In this document: in pieces, positions 27,056 through 37,586 of the stretch
Layout: each line of letters opens with the position of its first letter
Position numbering within the stretch: the first letter of the stretch is position 1
The notes under the pieces: model-generated
The model's database searches: none
Seen by the model: only the letters and a program-made list of their open reading frames with translations
What the model was told of the DNA's origin: nothing
Program-made: the position numbers and the translations under genes
NCBI GenBank assembly: GCA_031460175.1
Contig: JAVKGW010000004.1
Coordinates: 172,733-236,732, forward strand
Reading direction: 5' to 3'
Length of the DNA: 64,000 nt
Source: Armatimonadota bacterium
GTDB taxonomy: Bacteria; Sysuimicrobiota; Sysuimicrobiia; Sysuimicrobiales; Sysuimicrobiaceae

Positions 27056-28459
27056 ATGGCCACACGGCAGGCACCACGGAACCTGCAGGAGATCGTGGAG
27101 AGCGTACCCAACATCACGGACTACTTATACAACAACCAGACGGGGAAACGCGTCTACCCCGTGGTTCCTCCGGAGTTCACCACCTGGCAGGACGAACAGC
27201 GCGCTTGGCGGGAGACGGTCTGCCTGTACGACCTCTCCTACCACATGTCGGATCTCTACGTCTCTGGACCCGATGCGTTCAAGCTCCTCAACCATCTGGG
27301 GATCAACAGCTTCAAGAACTTCGAGCCGGGACAGGCCAAACAGTACATCGCGTGCACCGACCGCGGCTACCTCATCGGCGACGTCATCCTGTTCTATCTG
27401 GACCGGGAGAAGTTCCAGCTGGTGGGACGCCCCTCCGTGCACAACTGGGTGCAGTTCCACGCGGAAACCGGCGGGTACAACGTGACCCTGGAGCGGGACG
27501 AGTGGTCCGTCATCGACCCCAACCGTCCCCGGAAGGTCTACCGCTTCCAGCTCCAGGGGCCCAACGCCCCGGCCTTGCTGGAGAAGCTCACGGGCCAGCC
27601 CCTCCCGCCCATCAAGTTCTTCCACATGACCTGGCTCACCATCGCGGGGCACAAGGTCCGCTTCCTGCACCACGGGATGGCGGGGGTCGCCGGCGGGGAG
27701 CTGGTGGGCCCCTTCGAGGAGGGACCGGAGGTGAAGGCGGCCATCGTGGAGGCGGGAAAGGAGTTCGGTCTACGCCAGGTGGGCTCCCGGGCGTACCCGT
27801 CGAACGCCCTGGAGTCCGGTTGGATTCCGAATCCCCTGCCTGCCGTCTACACGGGGGAGTCCCTCCGGGCGTACCGGGAGTGGCTTCCCGTGAACAGCTA
27901 CGAGGCCGCGGGATCCCTGGGCGGCAGCTTCTACTCCCCGAACATCGAGGACTATTACCTCACGCCCTGGGACCTGGGCTACGGCCACATCGTGAAGTTC
28001 GATCACGACTTCATCGGACGGGAAGCCTTGGAGGAAAAGGCCAAGGAGCCGCACCGCAAGAAGGTGACCCTGGTGTGGAACCCGGAGGACGTGACCCGCG
28101 CCTTCGAGACCCAATTCACCAAGCCTCTCGGTCAGCGGGCCAAGTCCATCGACCTCCCCGTGGCCCAGTACGCCACGTGGTTCTACGACAAGGTCCTGAA
28201 CCGCCGGGGAGACGTGGTCGGGTTCGCCATGTGGCCCGGCTACACCTCGAACGAGACCGCCATGGTCTCCTTGGCCACCGTGGACGAGGCCTACAGCCAG
28301 CCCGGCACGGAGCTCATCCTGGTGTGGGGGGAGCCCAACGGCGGTTCCCGGAAGCCCAGCGTGGAGCCCCACGTGCAGATGGAGATCCGGGTCACCGTGG
28401 CGCCCGCTCCCTTCGCGGAATCCGCCCGCCAGTACCGGGCGGCGGTGGCGCGCCGGTAG
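27056..28459 (+). CDS. Aminomethyltransferase-family protein, LigM/DesA O-demethylase-like
   Basis: GcvT-fold, tetrahydrofolate-dependent methyl acceptor family that includes the LigM and DesA lignin-monomer O-demethylases. 467 residues, close to LigM (~470) and longer than GcvT (~370). Features: LYDLSYHMSDLYVSGPDAFKLL near 61-82, FQLQGPNAPALLEKLTG near 165 (GcvT-type folate-side motif), and the LigM-like C-terminal region GFAMWPGYTSNETAMVSLATV. Strong ribosome-binding site. No other glycine-cleavage genes are present, so a role on a methoxylated aromatic or methylamine compound is likelier; the substrate is inference. Confidence 0.75.
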   Translation: MATRQAPRNLQEIVESVPNITDYLYNNQTGKRVYPVVPPEFTTWQDEQRAWRETVCLYDLSYHMSDLYVSGPDAFKLLNHLGINSFKNFEPGQAKQYIACTDRGYLIGDVILFYLDREKFQLVGRPSVHNWVQFHAETGGYNVTLERDEWSVIDPNRPRKVYRFQLQGPNAPALLEKLTGQPLPPIKFFHMTWLTIAGHKVRFLHHGMAGVAGGELVGPFEEGPEVKAAIVEAGKEFGLRQVGSRAYPSNALESGWIPNPLPAVYTGESLRAYREWLPVNSYEAAGSLGGSFYSPNIEDYYLTPWDLGYGHIVKFDHDFIGREALEEKAKEPHRKKVTLVWNPEDVTRAFETQFTKPLGQRAKSIDLPVAQYATWFYDKVLNRRGDVVGFAMWPGYTSNETAMVSLATVDEAYSQPGTELILVWGEPNGGSRKPSVEPHVQMEIRVTVAPAPFAESARQYRAAVARR

Positions 28460-28476
28460 GACGCGGCGCAAACCAC

Positions 28477-28508
28477 GGGAGGGCCTCCGGGATCCCGGAG
28501 GCCCTCCC
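28477..28508 (+). terminator. Terminator after the O-demethylase gene
   Basis: A 32-bp perfect palindrome (arms GGGAGGGCCTCCGG and its complement around GATC), extended by CACGGGA/TCCCGTG flanks. Followed by CTTT, a weak U-tract, 18 bp after the stop codon. Confidence 0.7.
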
Positions 28509-28525
28509 CTTTCCCGTGCGCATCC

Positions 28526-29230
28526 GTGGACTCCCTCTCCCTCCCCCTCCCGCAGCCCCTCCTGCCGGGTCGGTTCCTGCGGCGAGTGAACCGCTTCGCC
28601 GCGGAGGTGGAGGTGGAGGGGGACATCCGCCGTGTGCACCTTCCCAACTCCGGCCGCATGGAGGAGCTCCTGGTACCGGGCGCGGCGGTCCGCGTGCACC
28701 CCACAGGCTCCAGCAGAACCTGGGGGACACTGCTGCTGGTGCGCCACCGCCGCCGGTGGGTGGGGCTCGACAGCCATCTCCCCAACCGCCTGTGGGAGGA
28801 GGCGTGCCGCGCGGGGGGCCTCCCCCCTGTGGTGGGCGTGCGGACCTGGGAGCGGGAGGTGCGGCTGCAGGGGGAACGGGTGGACTTCCGGGTTCGCGCC
28901 GCGGACGGCATCTGGCTCGTGGAGACCAAGTCCTGCAACCGGGTGCTCCGCGGGGTGGCCCTCTTCCCGGACGCCCCCACCGCCCGAGGCGCCCGCCACA
29001 TGAGGCTTCTAGAGCGCCTCGCGCGCCAGGGCACACGGGCCGCGGTGGTGTGGTTCGTGCAGCGGGACGATGCGATCCGCCTGCGGCTGGACCGCACCGC
29101 GGACCCCGATCTGGCCGAGGCGGGCGCGCGGGCGGCGCGGGCCGGGGTGGTCCTATGCGCCTACCGCTGCCACGTGGATCCCCGGACCGTTCGGGTGCGA
29201 GACCCCATTCCCGTGGAAGTGTTCGTTTAG
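28526..29230 (+). CDS. sfsA: SfsA family protein (DNA/RNA nuclease SfsA)
   Basis: Conserved SfsA family, first tied to maltose-gene expression in E. coli and since linked to nuclease activity. 234 residues: an N-terminal OB-like domain (RFLRRVNRFAAEVEVEG, HLPNSGRMEELLVPGA) and a PD-(D/E)xK-like C-terminal part (VDFRVRAADGIWLVETKSCN, FPDAPTARGARHMRLLERLA). GTG 28526 has no ribosome-binding site. It follows the palindromic terminator by 17 bp. Its stop overlaps the convergent thioesterase stop by 4 bp. Confidence 0.9.
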   Translation: MDSLSLPLPQPLLPGRFLRRVNRFAAEVEVEGDIRRVHLPNSGRMEELLVPGAAVRVHPTGSSRTWGTLLLVRHRRRWVGLDSHLPNRLWEEACRAGGLPPVVGVRTWEREVRLQGERVDFRVRAADGIWLVETKSCNRVLRGVALFPDAPTARGARHMRLLERLARQGTRAAVVWFVQRDDAIRLRLDRTADPDLAEAGARAARAGVVLCAYRCHVDPRTVRVRDPIPVEVFV

Positions 29231-29652
29231 CCGGGGGGGTTCGAGCGTCCTCCAGGCGTGCATACCTCCTCCAGGGCGGCCCGGAGGTGCGGGGGAAGGC
29301 TCTGTGCCCGACCCTGACGGTCGCAGCAGACGTGCCGGGTGAACCCCTCCGCCAGCAGGCGGCCGTCCCGCTCCACCCAGTACCGGAAAGTGGCTCCGCG
29401 GCTGGTGACCCGCTCCACGGCGCAGCTCACCTCCACCACCTGCCCGAACTCCGCCGCGGCCCGGTACGTGATCCCCAGCTCCACCACGGGGAGCCGCACC
29501 CCGGACCGTTCCAGCTCGTGATAGGGCATCCTCAGCCGCTTCAGGAACTCCACCCGGGCCGCCTCCATCCAAACCACGTACACCGCGTGGTGCACCACCC
29601 CCATCTGGTCTGTCTCCGCGTACCGCACCTCCAGGGGAAGGGTCGCCCGCAC
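29227..29652 (-). CDS. YbgC/FadM-type acyl-CoA thioesterase
   Basis: Hot-dog-fold thioesterase of the 4-hydroxybenzoyl-CoA thioesterase group, about 141 residues. The signature EVRYAETDQMGVVHHAVYVVWMEAAR is near residues 9-34, with catalytic Asp in ETD and the HxxY pattern; FRYWVERDGRLLAEGFTRHVCCD follows. GTG 29652 with GAGGAGG 3 bp upstream is the only well-supported start, although the frame stays open further back. A minus-strand TACAAT sits at 29700-29695. The acyl group is unknown. Confidence 0.85.
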   Translation of the reverse strand: MRATLPLEVRYAETDQMGVVHHAVYVVWMEAARVEFLKRLRMPYHELERSGVRLPVVELGITYRAAAEFGQVVEVSCAVERVTSRGATFRYWVERDGRLLAEGFTRHVCCDRQGRAQSLPPHLRAALEEVCTPGGRSNPPG

Positions 29653-29694
29653 GGTCCTCCTCGCCGCGTTGGACTCTTCCGTCCATTGTACCGG

Positions 29695-29730
29695 AGGGGC
29701 TCGGCCGGCCTTGCGAGGCCCGGATACAAT
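29695..29730. promoter_or_regulatory. Divergent -10 elements between thioesterase and thioredoxin-like gene
   Basis: TACAAT on the minus strand (29700-29695) faces the thioesterase; TACAAT on the plus strand (29725-29730) ends 6 bp before GTG 29737. The pair forms an inverted repeat CCATTGTA/TACAATGG. No good -35 is seen. Confidence 0.45.
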
Positions 29731-29736
29731 GGTTCC

Positions 29737-30078
29737 GTGGCGGGAGGACCCCTGCACATCACGCTCCTGTACTGGGAGGGTTGTCCCTCCCACGAGGAGG
29801 CCCTGGCCCGTCTGCGGCGGGTCCTCGAGGAGGAGGCCGTCCAGGCGGAGGTGGAGGTGGTGCGGGTGGAGACGGAGGAGGAGGCCCGCAGGTGGCGGTT
29901 CGTGGGCTCCCCCACCATCCTGGTGGAGGGGGAGGACATCCAGCCCTTGCCCGACGAGCCCTACCGGCTCACCTGCCGGGTCTACCGTTGGGAGGACGGC
30001 CGCCTCTCCCCCCTTCCGAGTCCCGAGACCATCCGCCGCGCGATCCGGCGGGCCCTGCAACACGCTTCCAGGAGGTGA
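29737..30078 (+). CDS. Thioredoxin-fold small protein with a single N-terminal Cys
   Basis: 113 residues. LHITLLYWEGCPSHEEALARL at 6-26 looks like a thioredoxin strand-helix, but the active site is CPS without a second Cys. GSPTILVEGEDI supplies the cis-Pro region near residue 58. Similar proteins are annotated thioredoxin-like or alkylmercury-lyase-related; no MerB catalytic Cys pair is visible. GTG 29737 lies 6 bp after a TACAAT, so the message is probably leaderless. Its stop codon lies in the ribosome-binding site of the next gene, so the two are an operon. Confidence 0.7.
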   Translation: MAGGPLHITLLYWEGCPSHEEALARLRRVLEEEAVQAEVEVVRVETEEEARRWRFVGSPTILVEGEDIQPLPDEPYRLTCRVYRWEDGRLSPLPSPETIRRAIRRALQHASRR

Positions 30079-30082
30079 ATCC

Positions 30083-30634
30083 ATGGCGAACCTGCGCATC
30101 GGTGACCGCATCCTCCCCTTCCGGCTCCCTGGAACCGACGGACGGGAGCACTCCGTGGAGGACTACGCGGATCGGCCCGTGCTCGTGGTGATCTTCAGCT
30201 GCAACCACTGCCCCTACGTACGGGCATGGGAGGACCGGATGATCGCCCTCCAGCGGGCGTACGCGGACCGCGGGGTACAGTTCCTCCTCATCAGCAGCAA
30301 CGACCCCGAGCAGTACCCGGAAGACAGCTTCGAGCGCATGAGGGAGCGGGCCCTCCACAAGGGCTACCCCTTCCCCTACCTGTACGACGGGACCCAGGAG
30401 GTGGCCCGGGCCTACGGGGCGGAGCGCACCCCGGAGGTGTTCGTGTTCGACCGGGACCGGGTGCTGCGCTACCACGGGGCCATCGACGACAACTACGAGG
30501 ACCCAAACGCGGTGCGGCACCACTACCTGCGGGACGCCCTGGAAGCGGTGCTGGCCGGTCAAGACGTACCCGTGCCGGAGACCCGCCCCGTGGGCTGCAC
30601 CATCAAGTGGCGGCGGGAGCCCGCCCGGGCGTAG
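30083..30634 (+). CDS. Thioredoxin family protein (AhpC/TSA-like redoxin)
   Basis: 183 residues of the redoxin superfamily. FRLPGTDGREHSVEDYADRPVLVVIFSCNHCPYVRAWEDRM places a CNHC motif near residue 44, then GVQFLLISSNDPEQYPEDSFE, TPEVFVFDRD (cis-Pro) and GAIDDNYEDP. This CNHCPYV type is typical of bacterial proteins named thioredoxin family or TlpA-like without membrane anchors. GGAGG is 7 bp before ATG 30083. Cytoplasmic, with no signal peptide; substrate unknown. The stop abuts the radical SAM gene's stop with no space. Confidence 0.83.
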   Translation: MANLRIGDRILPFRLPGTDGREHSVEDYADRPVLVVIFSCNHCPYVRAWEDRMIALQRAYADRGVQFLLISSNDPEQYPEDSFERMRERALHKGYPFPYLYDGTQEVARAYGAERTPEVFVFDRDRVLRYHGAIDDNYEDPNAVRHHYLRDALEAVLAGQDVPVPETRPVGCTIKWRREPARA

Positions 30635-31771
30635 TCATCCGCACAGCGGGGGAGGAACCTCCTCGGGAGGCCACCACCGCCCGGGAATGCCCTCCCCACA
30701 CTCCGGGCACCTCCCGTTCCGGAGGCGGTAGCCGCGTACCTGGAAACCCCACCGCTCGATGAGGAGGGCCCGGCAGCGGGGGCAGTAGGTGTTCTCGTAG
30801 GGGCCCACCCGTCCGGGCAGGTTCCCCGCGTACACGAACCGCAAGCCCTCCTCATATCCGATCTCCACGGCCCGGAGAAGCTGCCGGGCGGACGTGGGGC
30901 CTCGGTCTGTCAGGAGGTAGTCCGGGTGGAAGGCGGTCACGTGCCAAGGGATGTCGGGGCTCACGCCGCGAATATACCGGGCCGCGTCCCGCAGCTCCGC
31001 CTCGTCGTCGTTAAAGCCCGGCACCACCAGGGTCACCACCTCTACCCAGAACCCCCGCTCCCACGTCCACCGGATGGTGTCCAGCACCGTCTGGAGCCTG
31101 CCTCCCAGCACCCGGTAGTTCCTCTCCCGCATGCTCTTGAGGTCGATCTTGTACAGGTCCACGTAAGGGCGGAGGTAGTCCAGGACCTCGGGGGTGGCGT
31201 TTCCGTTGGAGACGTAGCTTCCCACCAGTCCGTGCGTCTTCCCTTCCCGGAACAGCGCGACCGCCCACTCGCTGGTGATGAGGGGCTCGTTGTAGGTGCT
31301 GGTCATTACCTTACAGCGGGCGCGCAGAGCGAGCCCCACGAACTCCTGCGGCGTGATGGGAGTGAAGTCCGCGAGCCGCGTGGCCACCGCGTCCCGCATC
31401 ACCTGGCTCAGCTGCCAGTTCTGGCAGTAACTGCATTGCAGGTCACAGCCCAACATCCCGAAGCTGAGGGCCCGGGCTCCCGGATAGGCATGGAAGAAGG
31501 GCTTCTTCTCGATGGGATCCACATGCAACGCGCCCACATACCCCCAGGGCACGTAGAGCCGGCCACCCCGGTTGAACCGCACCCGGCAGATGCCGGGCAA
31601 TCCCTCGAAGATCACGCAGCGGTGGCCGCAGGCAAAGCACTCCACCTTGCCGTCCTCCAGCGGCCGCCACAGCTCCCCTTCCCGGGTGAACTCCTCCAGC
31701 ACCCGGGCGATGGGCATCCCGCGGGCCTCCCGGACCCCGAGCCGCCGGTGTGCCTCCGCGGCCATGCGCAA
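30635..31771 (-). CDS. AmmeMemoRadiSam system radical SAM enzyme
   Basis: Radical SAM protein of the family found with AMMECR1 and Memo domain proteins. 378 residues: N-terminal zinc-like Cys pair (ECFACGHRC), the radical SAM cluster motif CDLQCSYC with NWQLSQ near 115, then TSTYNEPLITSEW, GSYVSNGNATPEVLDYLRPYVD and a C-terminal CPRC...CPEC rubredoxin-like knuckle. Two ATGs (31771, 31765) follow a GGGGGGAGGG site. AMMECR1 and Memo partners are not within the window. The reaction it performs is not established. Confidence 0.85.
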   Translation of the reverse strand: MRMAAEAHRRLGVREARGMPIARVLEEFTREGELWRPLEDGKVECFACGHRCVIFEGLPGICRVRFNRGGRLYVPWGYVGALHVDPIEKKPFFHAYPGARALSFGMLGCDLQCSYCQNWQLSQVMRDAVATRLADFTPITPQEFVGLALRARCKVMTSTYNEPLITSEWAVALFREGKTHGLVGSYVSNGNATPEVLDYLRPYVDLYKIDLKSMRERNYRVLGGRLQTVLDTIRWTWERGFWVEVVTLVVPGFNDDEAELRDAARYIRGVSPDIPWHVTAFHPDYLLTDRGPTSARQLLRAVEIGYEEGLRFVYAGNLPGRVGPYENTYCPRCRALLIERWGFQVRGYRLRNGRCPECGEGIPGRWWPPEEVPPPLCG

Positions 31772-31885
31772 CCCTCCCCCCTCACTCTAGCGCACTTCCC
31801 ATCACTCGGGCGGTGAATCTGTTGCCCCGCAGTGCCGAGACAGGGCCCAGGTCGCGCCCTCCCACCAAGTCGGGCGGCGACCGCA

Positions 31886-31891
31886 TACAAT
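31886..31891 (+). promoter_or_regulatory. -10 element for acnA
   Basis: TACAAT within CATACAATAG, about 48 bp before the likely acnA start. No convincing -35. Confidence 0.4.
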
Positions 31892-31938
31892 AGAGCGGGA
31901 GCGCCCACGCGCTCCACAACCGGCCCGAGGTGATCGCC

Positions 31939-34692
<2,754 letters not shown>

Positions 34693-34712
34693 GAGCCCTC
34701 CAGAATGCAGGC

Positions 34713-34733
34713 GGGGGGGCTTGTAGCCCCCCC
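34713..34733. terminator. Bidirectional terminator between acnA and the NirK-like gene
   Basis: Stem GGGGGGGCT / AGCCCCCCC (9 bp) with a TGT loop, 21 bp after the acnA stop and 20 bp before the minus-strand stop of the copper gene. No clear U-tract on either side. Confidence 0.65.
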
Positions 34734-34753
34734 ACCGACGACCTGCGGACGGA

Positions 34754-36082
34754 TCAGCGACGCCCCAGCTCCTCCGCGTCCAGCCGGTATACCCGCAGGC
34801 GCGCCCGCATGTACGGGTGCACCGCGCAGATGTACTCGTACTCCCCCGGCCGGGTCATCCGGAAGGTGAACCGGTCCGCGTGCTTGAGCAGCGGCGAGGC
34901 CAGCTGCGTGGGGCCGCGCAGGGCGGTGACGTTGTGCATGCCCGTGCGCTCGCCCTCCAGGAGGTCGAAGACGTCCTCGTTCACCCACGTCACCTGGGTA
35001 CCCACCGGCACCTCCAGGATCTTCGGCCAGTAGCTGTTGCCCACCATGCGGACGAACGCCGCCTCGCCCGGACGGGCGCGGACCGGCACGTCCAGGTCCG
35101 AGGAGCCCACGCCGAAGGGGTCCACCACCCGCTTGGGCTTGGTGGGAAGCGGAAGGTTCGGGCCCTCCGGCCGGACCACGCCCACCCGCGGCGCGTCCTT
35201 CTTGGCACTGAGCACCCCCACCGCGCCCTTCATGGCCTGGGTGCCGAACGCGTGGGTGACCAGGAGGAAGGACCCTTCCGCGGGCACCCGCCACTCGATC
35301 ACCCAGGAGTCCGTGGGCGCGGCGATGGTGGTCTGCAGGCCGCGGCTCACGTTGCTGGGGTTGCCGCCCGCGTACGCGTACTCCCAGATGCCGCCCACCG
35401 CGTGGAAGCTTCCTACGAGGTTGGGGCCCACGTTCAGGTAGTAGAACCGCACGTAGTCGCCGGGCCGCGCCTGGATGGGCTGGTTGACGTACCGGAAATT
35501 GTAACCGTTGAACATCACGTACAGGGCCCGGCCGTCCGCGAAGTCCTTGCCGCTCGCGTACACCTCGTGCTGGATCACGTACACCCGGAGGTCCGGAGGC
35601 CGGCCGAGCTCCTCCTCGAGCCGGTACCTGGTGCGCTTGGGCTCCACCACCACCATCCCGAACATCCCGCCCATGGTGTGGGCCAGGATCCCGTGGCCGC
35701 CCGGCGCGCAGTGGTACATGTACACACCGGGAAAGTCCGCCCGGAAACGCAGGGTCCGGCTCTGGCCAGCGGGGATGTTGCCCACCACCAGGGAGGTCTG
35801 GGTGTTGGCCGCGTGGATGGACAGCCCGTGCGTGATGCTGTCGGTGTTCCGCACGGTGATCTCCACGATGTCGCCCTCCTCCACCACGAGGAGCGGCCCG
35901 GGCACGCGGCCGTTCCACGTGAAGGCCCGCCACACGACCCCTTCGTCCACCACGAGGGTTTTGCGGGTGGCCACCAGCTCGAACTTCTTCGGTTGGGCAG
36001 CCGCCCGCGGGCCCGCGAACAGCAACCCTGCCACCACGAGCCCCACCAGGCCGACCACCAGCAGCCGCCGCACCGCCACCAC
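34754..36082 (-). CDS. AniA/NirK-like copper protein with C-terminal cupredoxin domain and Ser at the catalytic Asp position
   Basis: 442 residues, signal peptide at 1-29, then two cupredoxin domains aligning well with Neisseria AniA. Type-1 copper ligands: His85, Cys125, His135, Met140. Type-2 ligands: His90, His124, His277. The second active-site His is His227 in SSFH-like GSFHAVGGIWEYAY. The catalytic Asp of NirK (HNxDFH) is replaced: THGLSIH has Ser88. Residues ~325-436 add a blue-copper domain with His383, Cys419, His422, Met425, a likely built-in electron donor. Adjacent cupredoxin is 4 bp upstream. Without Asp it may be a slow nitrite reductase or do another reaction. The laccase HCH motif is absent. 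Confidence 0.8.
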   Translation of the reverse strand: MVAVRRLLVVGLVGLVVAGLLFAGPRAAAQPKKFELVATRKTLVVDEGVVWRAFTWNGRVPGPLLVVEEGDIVEITVRNTDSITHGLSIHAANTQTSLVVGNIPAGQSRTLRFRADFPGVYMYHCAPGGHGILAHTMGGMFGMVVVEPKRTRYRLEEELGRPPDLRVYVIQHEVYASGKDFADGRALYVMFNGYNFRYVNQPIQARPGDYVRFYYLNVGPNLVGSFHAVGGIWEYAYAGGNPSNVSRGLQTTIAAPTDSWVIEWRVPAEGSFLLVTHAFGTQAMKGAVGVLSAKKDAPRVGVVRPEGPNLPLPTKPKRVVDPFGVGSSDLDVPVRARPGEAAFVRMVGNSYWPKILEVPVGTQVTWVNEDVFDLLEGERTGMHNVTALRGPTQLASPLLKHADRFTFRMTRPGEYEYICAVHPYMRARLRVYRLDAEELGRR

Positions 36083-36086
36083 CCCC

Positions 36087-36437
36087 TCACTCCACCACCA
36101 GGGTCCCCGTCATCCCGGCCTCCTTGTGGCCGGGCACGCTGCAGTAGATGAGGTAGCGGCCCTTCGCCTTGGGGGTGAAGCTCACCTCCGCGCTCTTGCC
36201 GGGCTTGAGGGGCTGGGTCTTCGCGTTGAGCTTCTCGATCACGATGTCGTGCTCGATGACCCCTTTATTTTCCAGCAGGAGCTTCACGGGCTGCCCGGCC
36301 TTCACCTTGATCTCCTTGGGCTCGAAACTGAACTCCTTGGCCACCACCTTGATCGGCTGGGGGGCTGTCCCCCCAAGCCCGCCGATGGCAAGGACCAGCA
36401 CGAGCCCCACGGCCCCTAGGACCGCCGCCTTCCGCAT
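36087..36437 (-). CDS. Exported cupredoxin (plastocyanin-like)
   Basis: 116-residue small blue copper protein. Signal peptide or anchor at 1-24, then one cupredoxin domain: VVAKEFSFEPKEIKVKAGQPVKLLLENKG, EHDIVI (His ligand) and YCSVPGHKEAGM (Cys, His, Met). It lies 4 bp upstream of the NirK-like gene on the same strand, so it is the obvious candidate electron carrier to it or to cytochrome oxidase. Its own promoter region contains a 10-bp inverted repeat. Confidence 0.9.
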   Translation of the reverse strand: MRKAAVLGAVGLVLVLAIGGLGGTAPQPIKVVAKEFSFEPKEIKVKAGQPVKLLLENKGVIEHDIVIEKLNAKTQPLKPGKSAEVSFTPKAKGRYLIYCSVPGHKEAGMTGTLVVE

Positions 36438-36525
36438 CCCGCATCACCTCCTCCAGAGGTTTTCGGACCGGACCCAAAAATTTCGGCCCGGCCACCCGCC
36501 CCAACGCGAGCACCGGGCCAGGACT

Positions 36526-36556
36526 CAATGGATCCCTTCTGTCCGGATCCATTGTA
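36526..36556 (-). promoter_or_regulatory. Cupredoxin promoter with 10-bp inverted repeat
   Basis: CAATGGATCC (36526-36535) and GGATCCATTG (36545-36554) form a perfect repeat with a 9-bp spacer. A minus-strand -10 TACAAT (36556-36551) overlaps its upstream arm, so a bound protein would block initiation; alternatively it forms a hairpin in the 5' leader. Downstream 88 bp to the cupredoxin start hold nothing else evident. Confidence 0.5.
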
Positions 36557-36578
36557 AACGGAGTTTGAAGACCGTGGG

Positions 36579-37586
36579 CTATCGGGTCCGAACCCGATCT
36601 TGGACCTCAGGTCTTCGCCCGATGCGGATCGCGAGCGCGGCCACTCCCAGGGCGGCCCAGGCCCCCACGAGTCCCTCGGGGGAACCCGCAAGGCGCAGGG
36701 CAGAGCTCGCCAGCAGCAGTCCTCCGAGCACCGGATCGGACCACCGGGGTTCCGGAAGCCGTACGCCCACGGTACCGATCACCGCCAGGGCCACAAGCCC
36801 CCCCACCGCGTACACCGCCGCCATGAGGAAGAGCACCGCCGCATGGGAGGAACCCAGAAACTCGAGGGGGCCACCGGCCAGGGCCACCAGGGCCGCGGTG
36901 AATCCGATCCCCACGGAGGCCGCGGCCCGAAAAAGGAAAGCGAGTCCGCGCCGGGGCACGAGCCACACCGCGGCCACGGGAGCGGACAGCAGCAGGCCCC
37001 ACCCCGCGGGAGTCCCGCCGAGGAGTGGCCAGAGGAAGCCTGCCCGCCACAGGGCGGGAAAGGAGGTCTGCAGGAGCCCAGTGGAGGCTTGGATCCACTC
37101 CGCCCCGGCAGCCGCCACGGCCGCCAGGGCCAGGGCAGCGTTCCCCAAGCCCGCGGCCAGGACCGAGAGGACGACCCCGGCCCACCGGGGCGCGAGCACG
37201 CGCCAAGAGGCCTCCGGCGTGGGAACCGGTTCCCTTACCCCGAACAGGAAAAACCCCGTGCTCACGTGACCGCCTACGAGGGAGGCGGCCCGGTAGATCA
37301 CGAGGTAGACCCCGGGCTCAAGCGGCCGCAGGGCCACTTCCACCCTCCGTCCGTCCGCGGAGACCCGCACCGGCCCCTCGAACCTCCGGCCCTCCCGGGA
37401 GGCCACCAGGAAGGAACTCAGCTGGGGGTCCACGGGTTCGCTCATCCAGAGGACCACCCGATCCGGGGCCACCCGGTAGGAGGCTCCGGGCACGGGGAAG
37501 GAGCTCAGGCACCGCACCTGGGCTTGAGCTGGCTCTACCCCGAGCCCGAAAAGGAGCCAAAGGAGGCAGATGACCGCCCTTCTCAC
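36579..37586 (-). CDS. CopC-domain membrane protein (CopC/CopD-like)
   Basis: 335 residues: signal peptide 1-22, a CopC-like beta domain to about 120 (PGASYRVAPDRVVLWMSEPVD, GVYLVIYRAASLVGGHVSTGFFLFGV), then about eight hydrophobic spans resembling a CopD-type region. CopC proteins usually begin the mature chain with His as a copper ligand; here the predicted mature start is QVRCLSS, with no His, so copper binding may be altered. Translation overlaps the upstream VKOR-fusion gene by 4 bp. Role in copper import is inference from family and neighbours. Confidence 0.75.
   Translation of the reverse strand: MRRAVICLLWLLFGLGVEPAQAQVRCLSSFPVPGASYRVAPDRVVLWMSEPVDPQLSSFLVASREGRRFEGPVRVSADGRRVEVALRPLEPGVYLVIYRAASLVGGHVSTGFFLFGVREPVPTPEASWRVLAPRWAGVVLSVLAAGLGNAALALAAVAAAGAEWIQASTGLLQTSFPALWRAGFLWPLLGGTPAGWGLLLSAPVAAVWLVPRRGLAFLFRAAASVGIGFTAALVALAGGPLEFLGSSHAAVLFLMAAVYAVGGLVALAVIGTVGVRLPEPRWSDPVLGGLLLASSALRLAGSPEGLVGAWAALGVAALAIRIGRRPEVQDRVRTR

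Noticed and set aside
26914..29730. Long plus-strand frame upstream of the 29737 gene
   Set aside because: It passes out of frame through the O-demethylase and sfsA genes and antisense to the thioesterase; only its last 114 codons are the real thioredoxin-like gene.
34754..36082. Two-domain laccase
   Set aside because: The HCH and HxH trinuclear-cluster motifs are absent; ligand order matches AniA/NirK.
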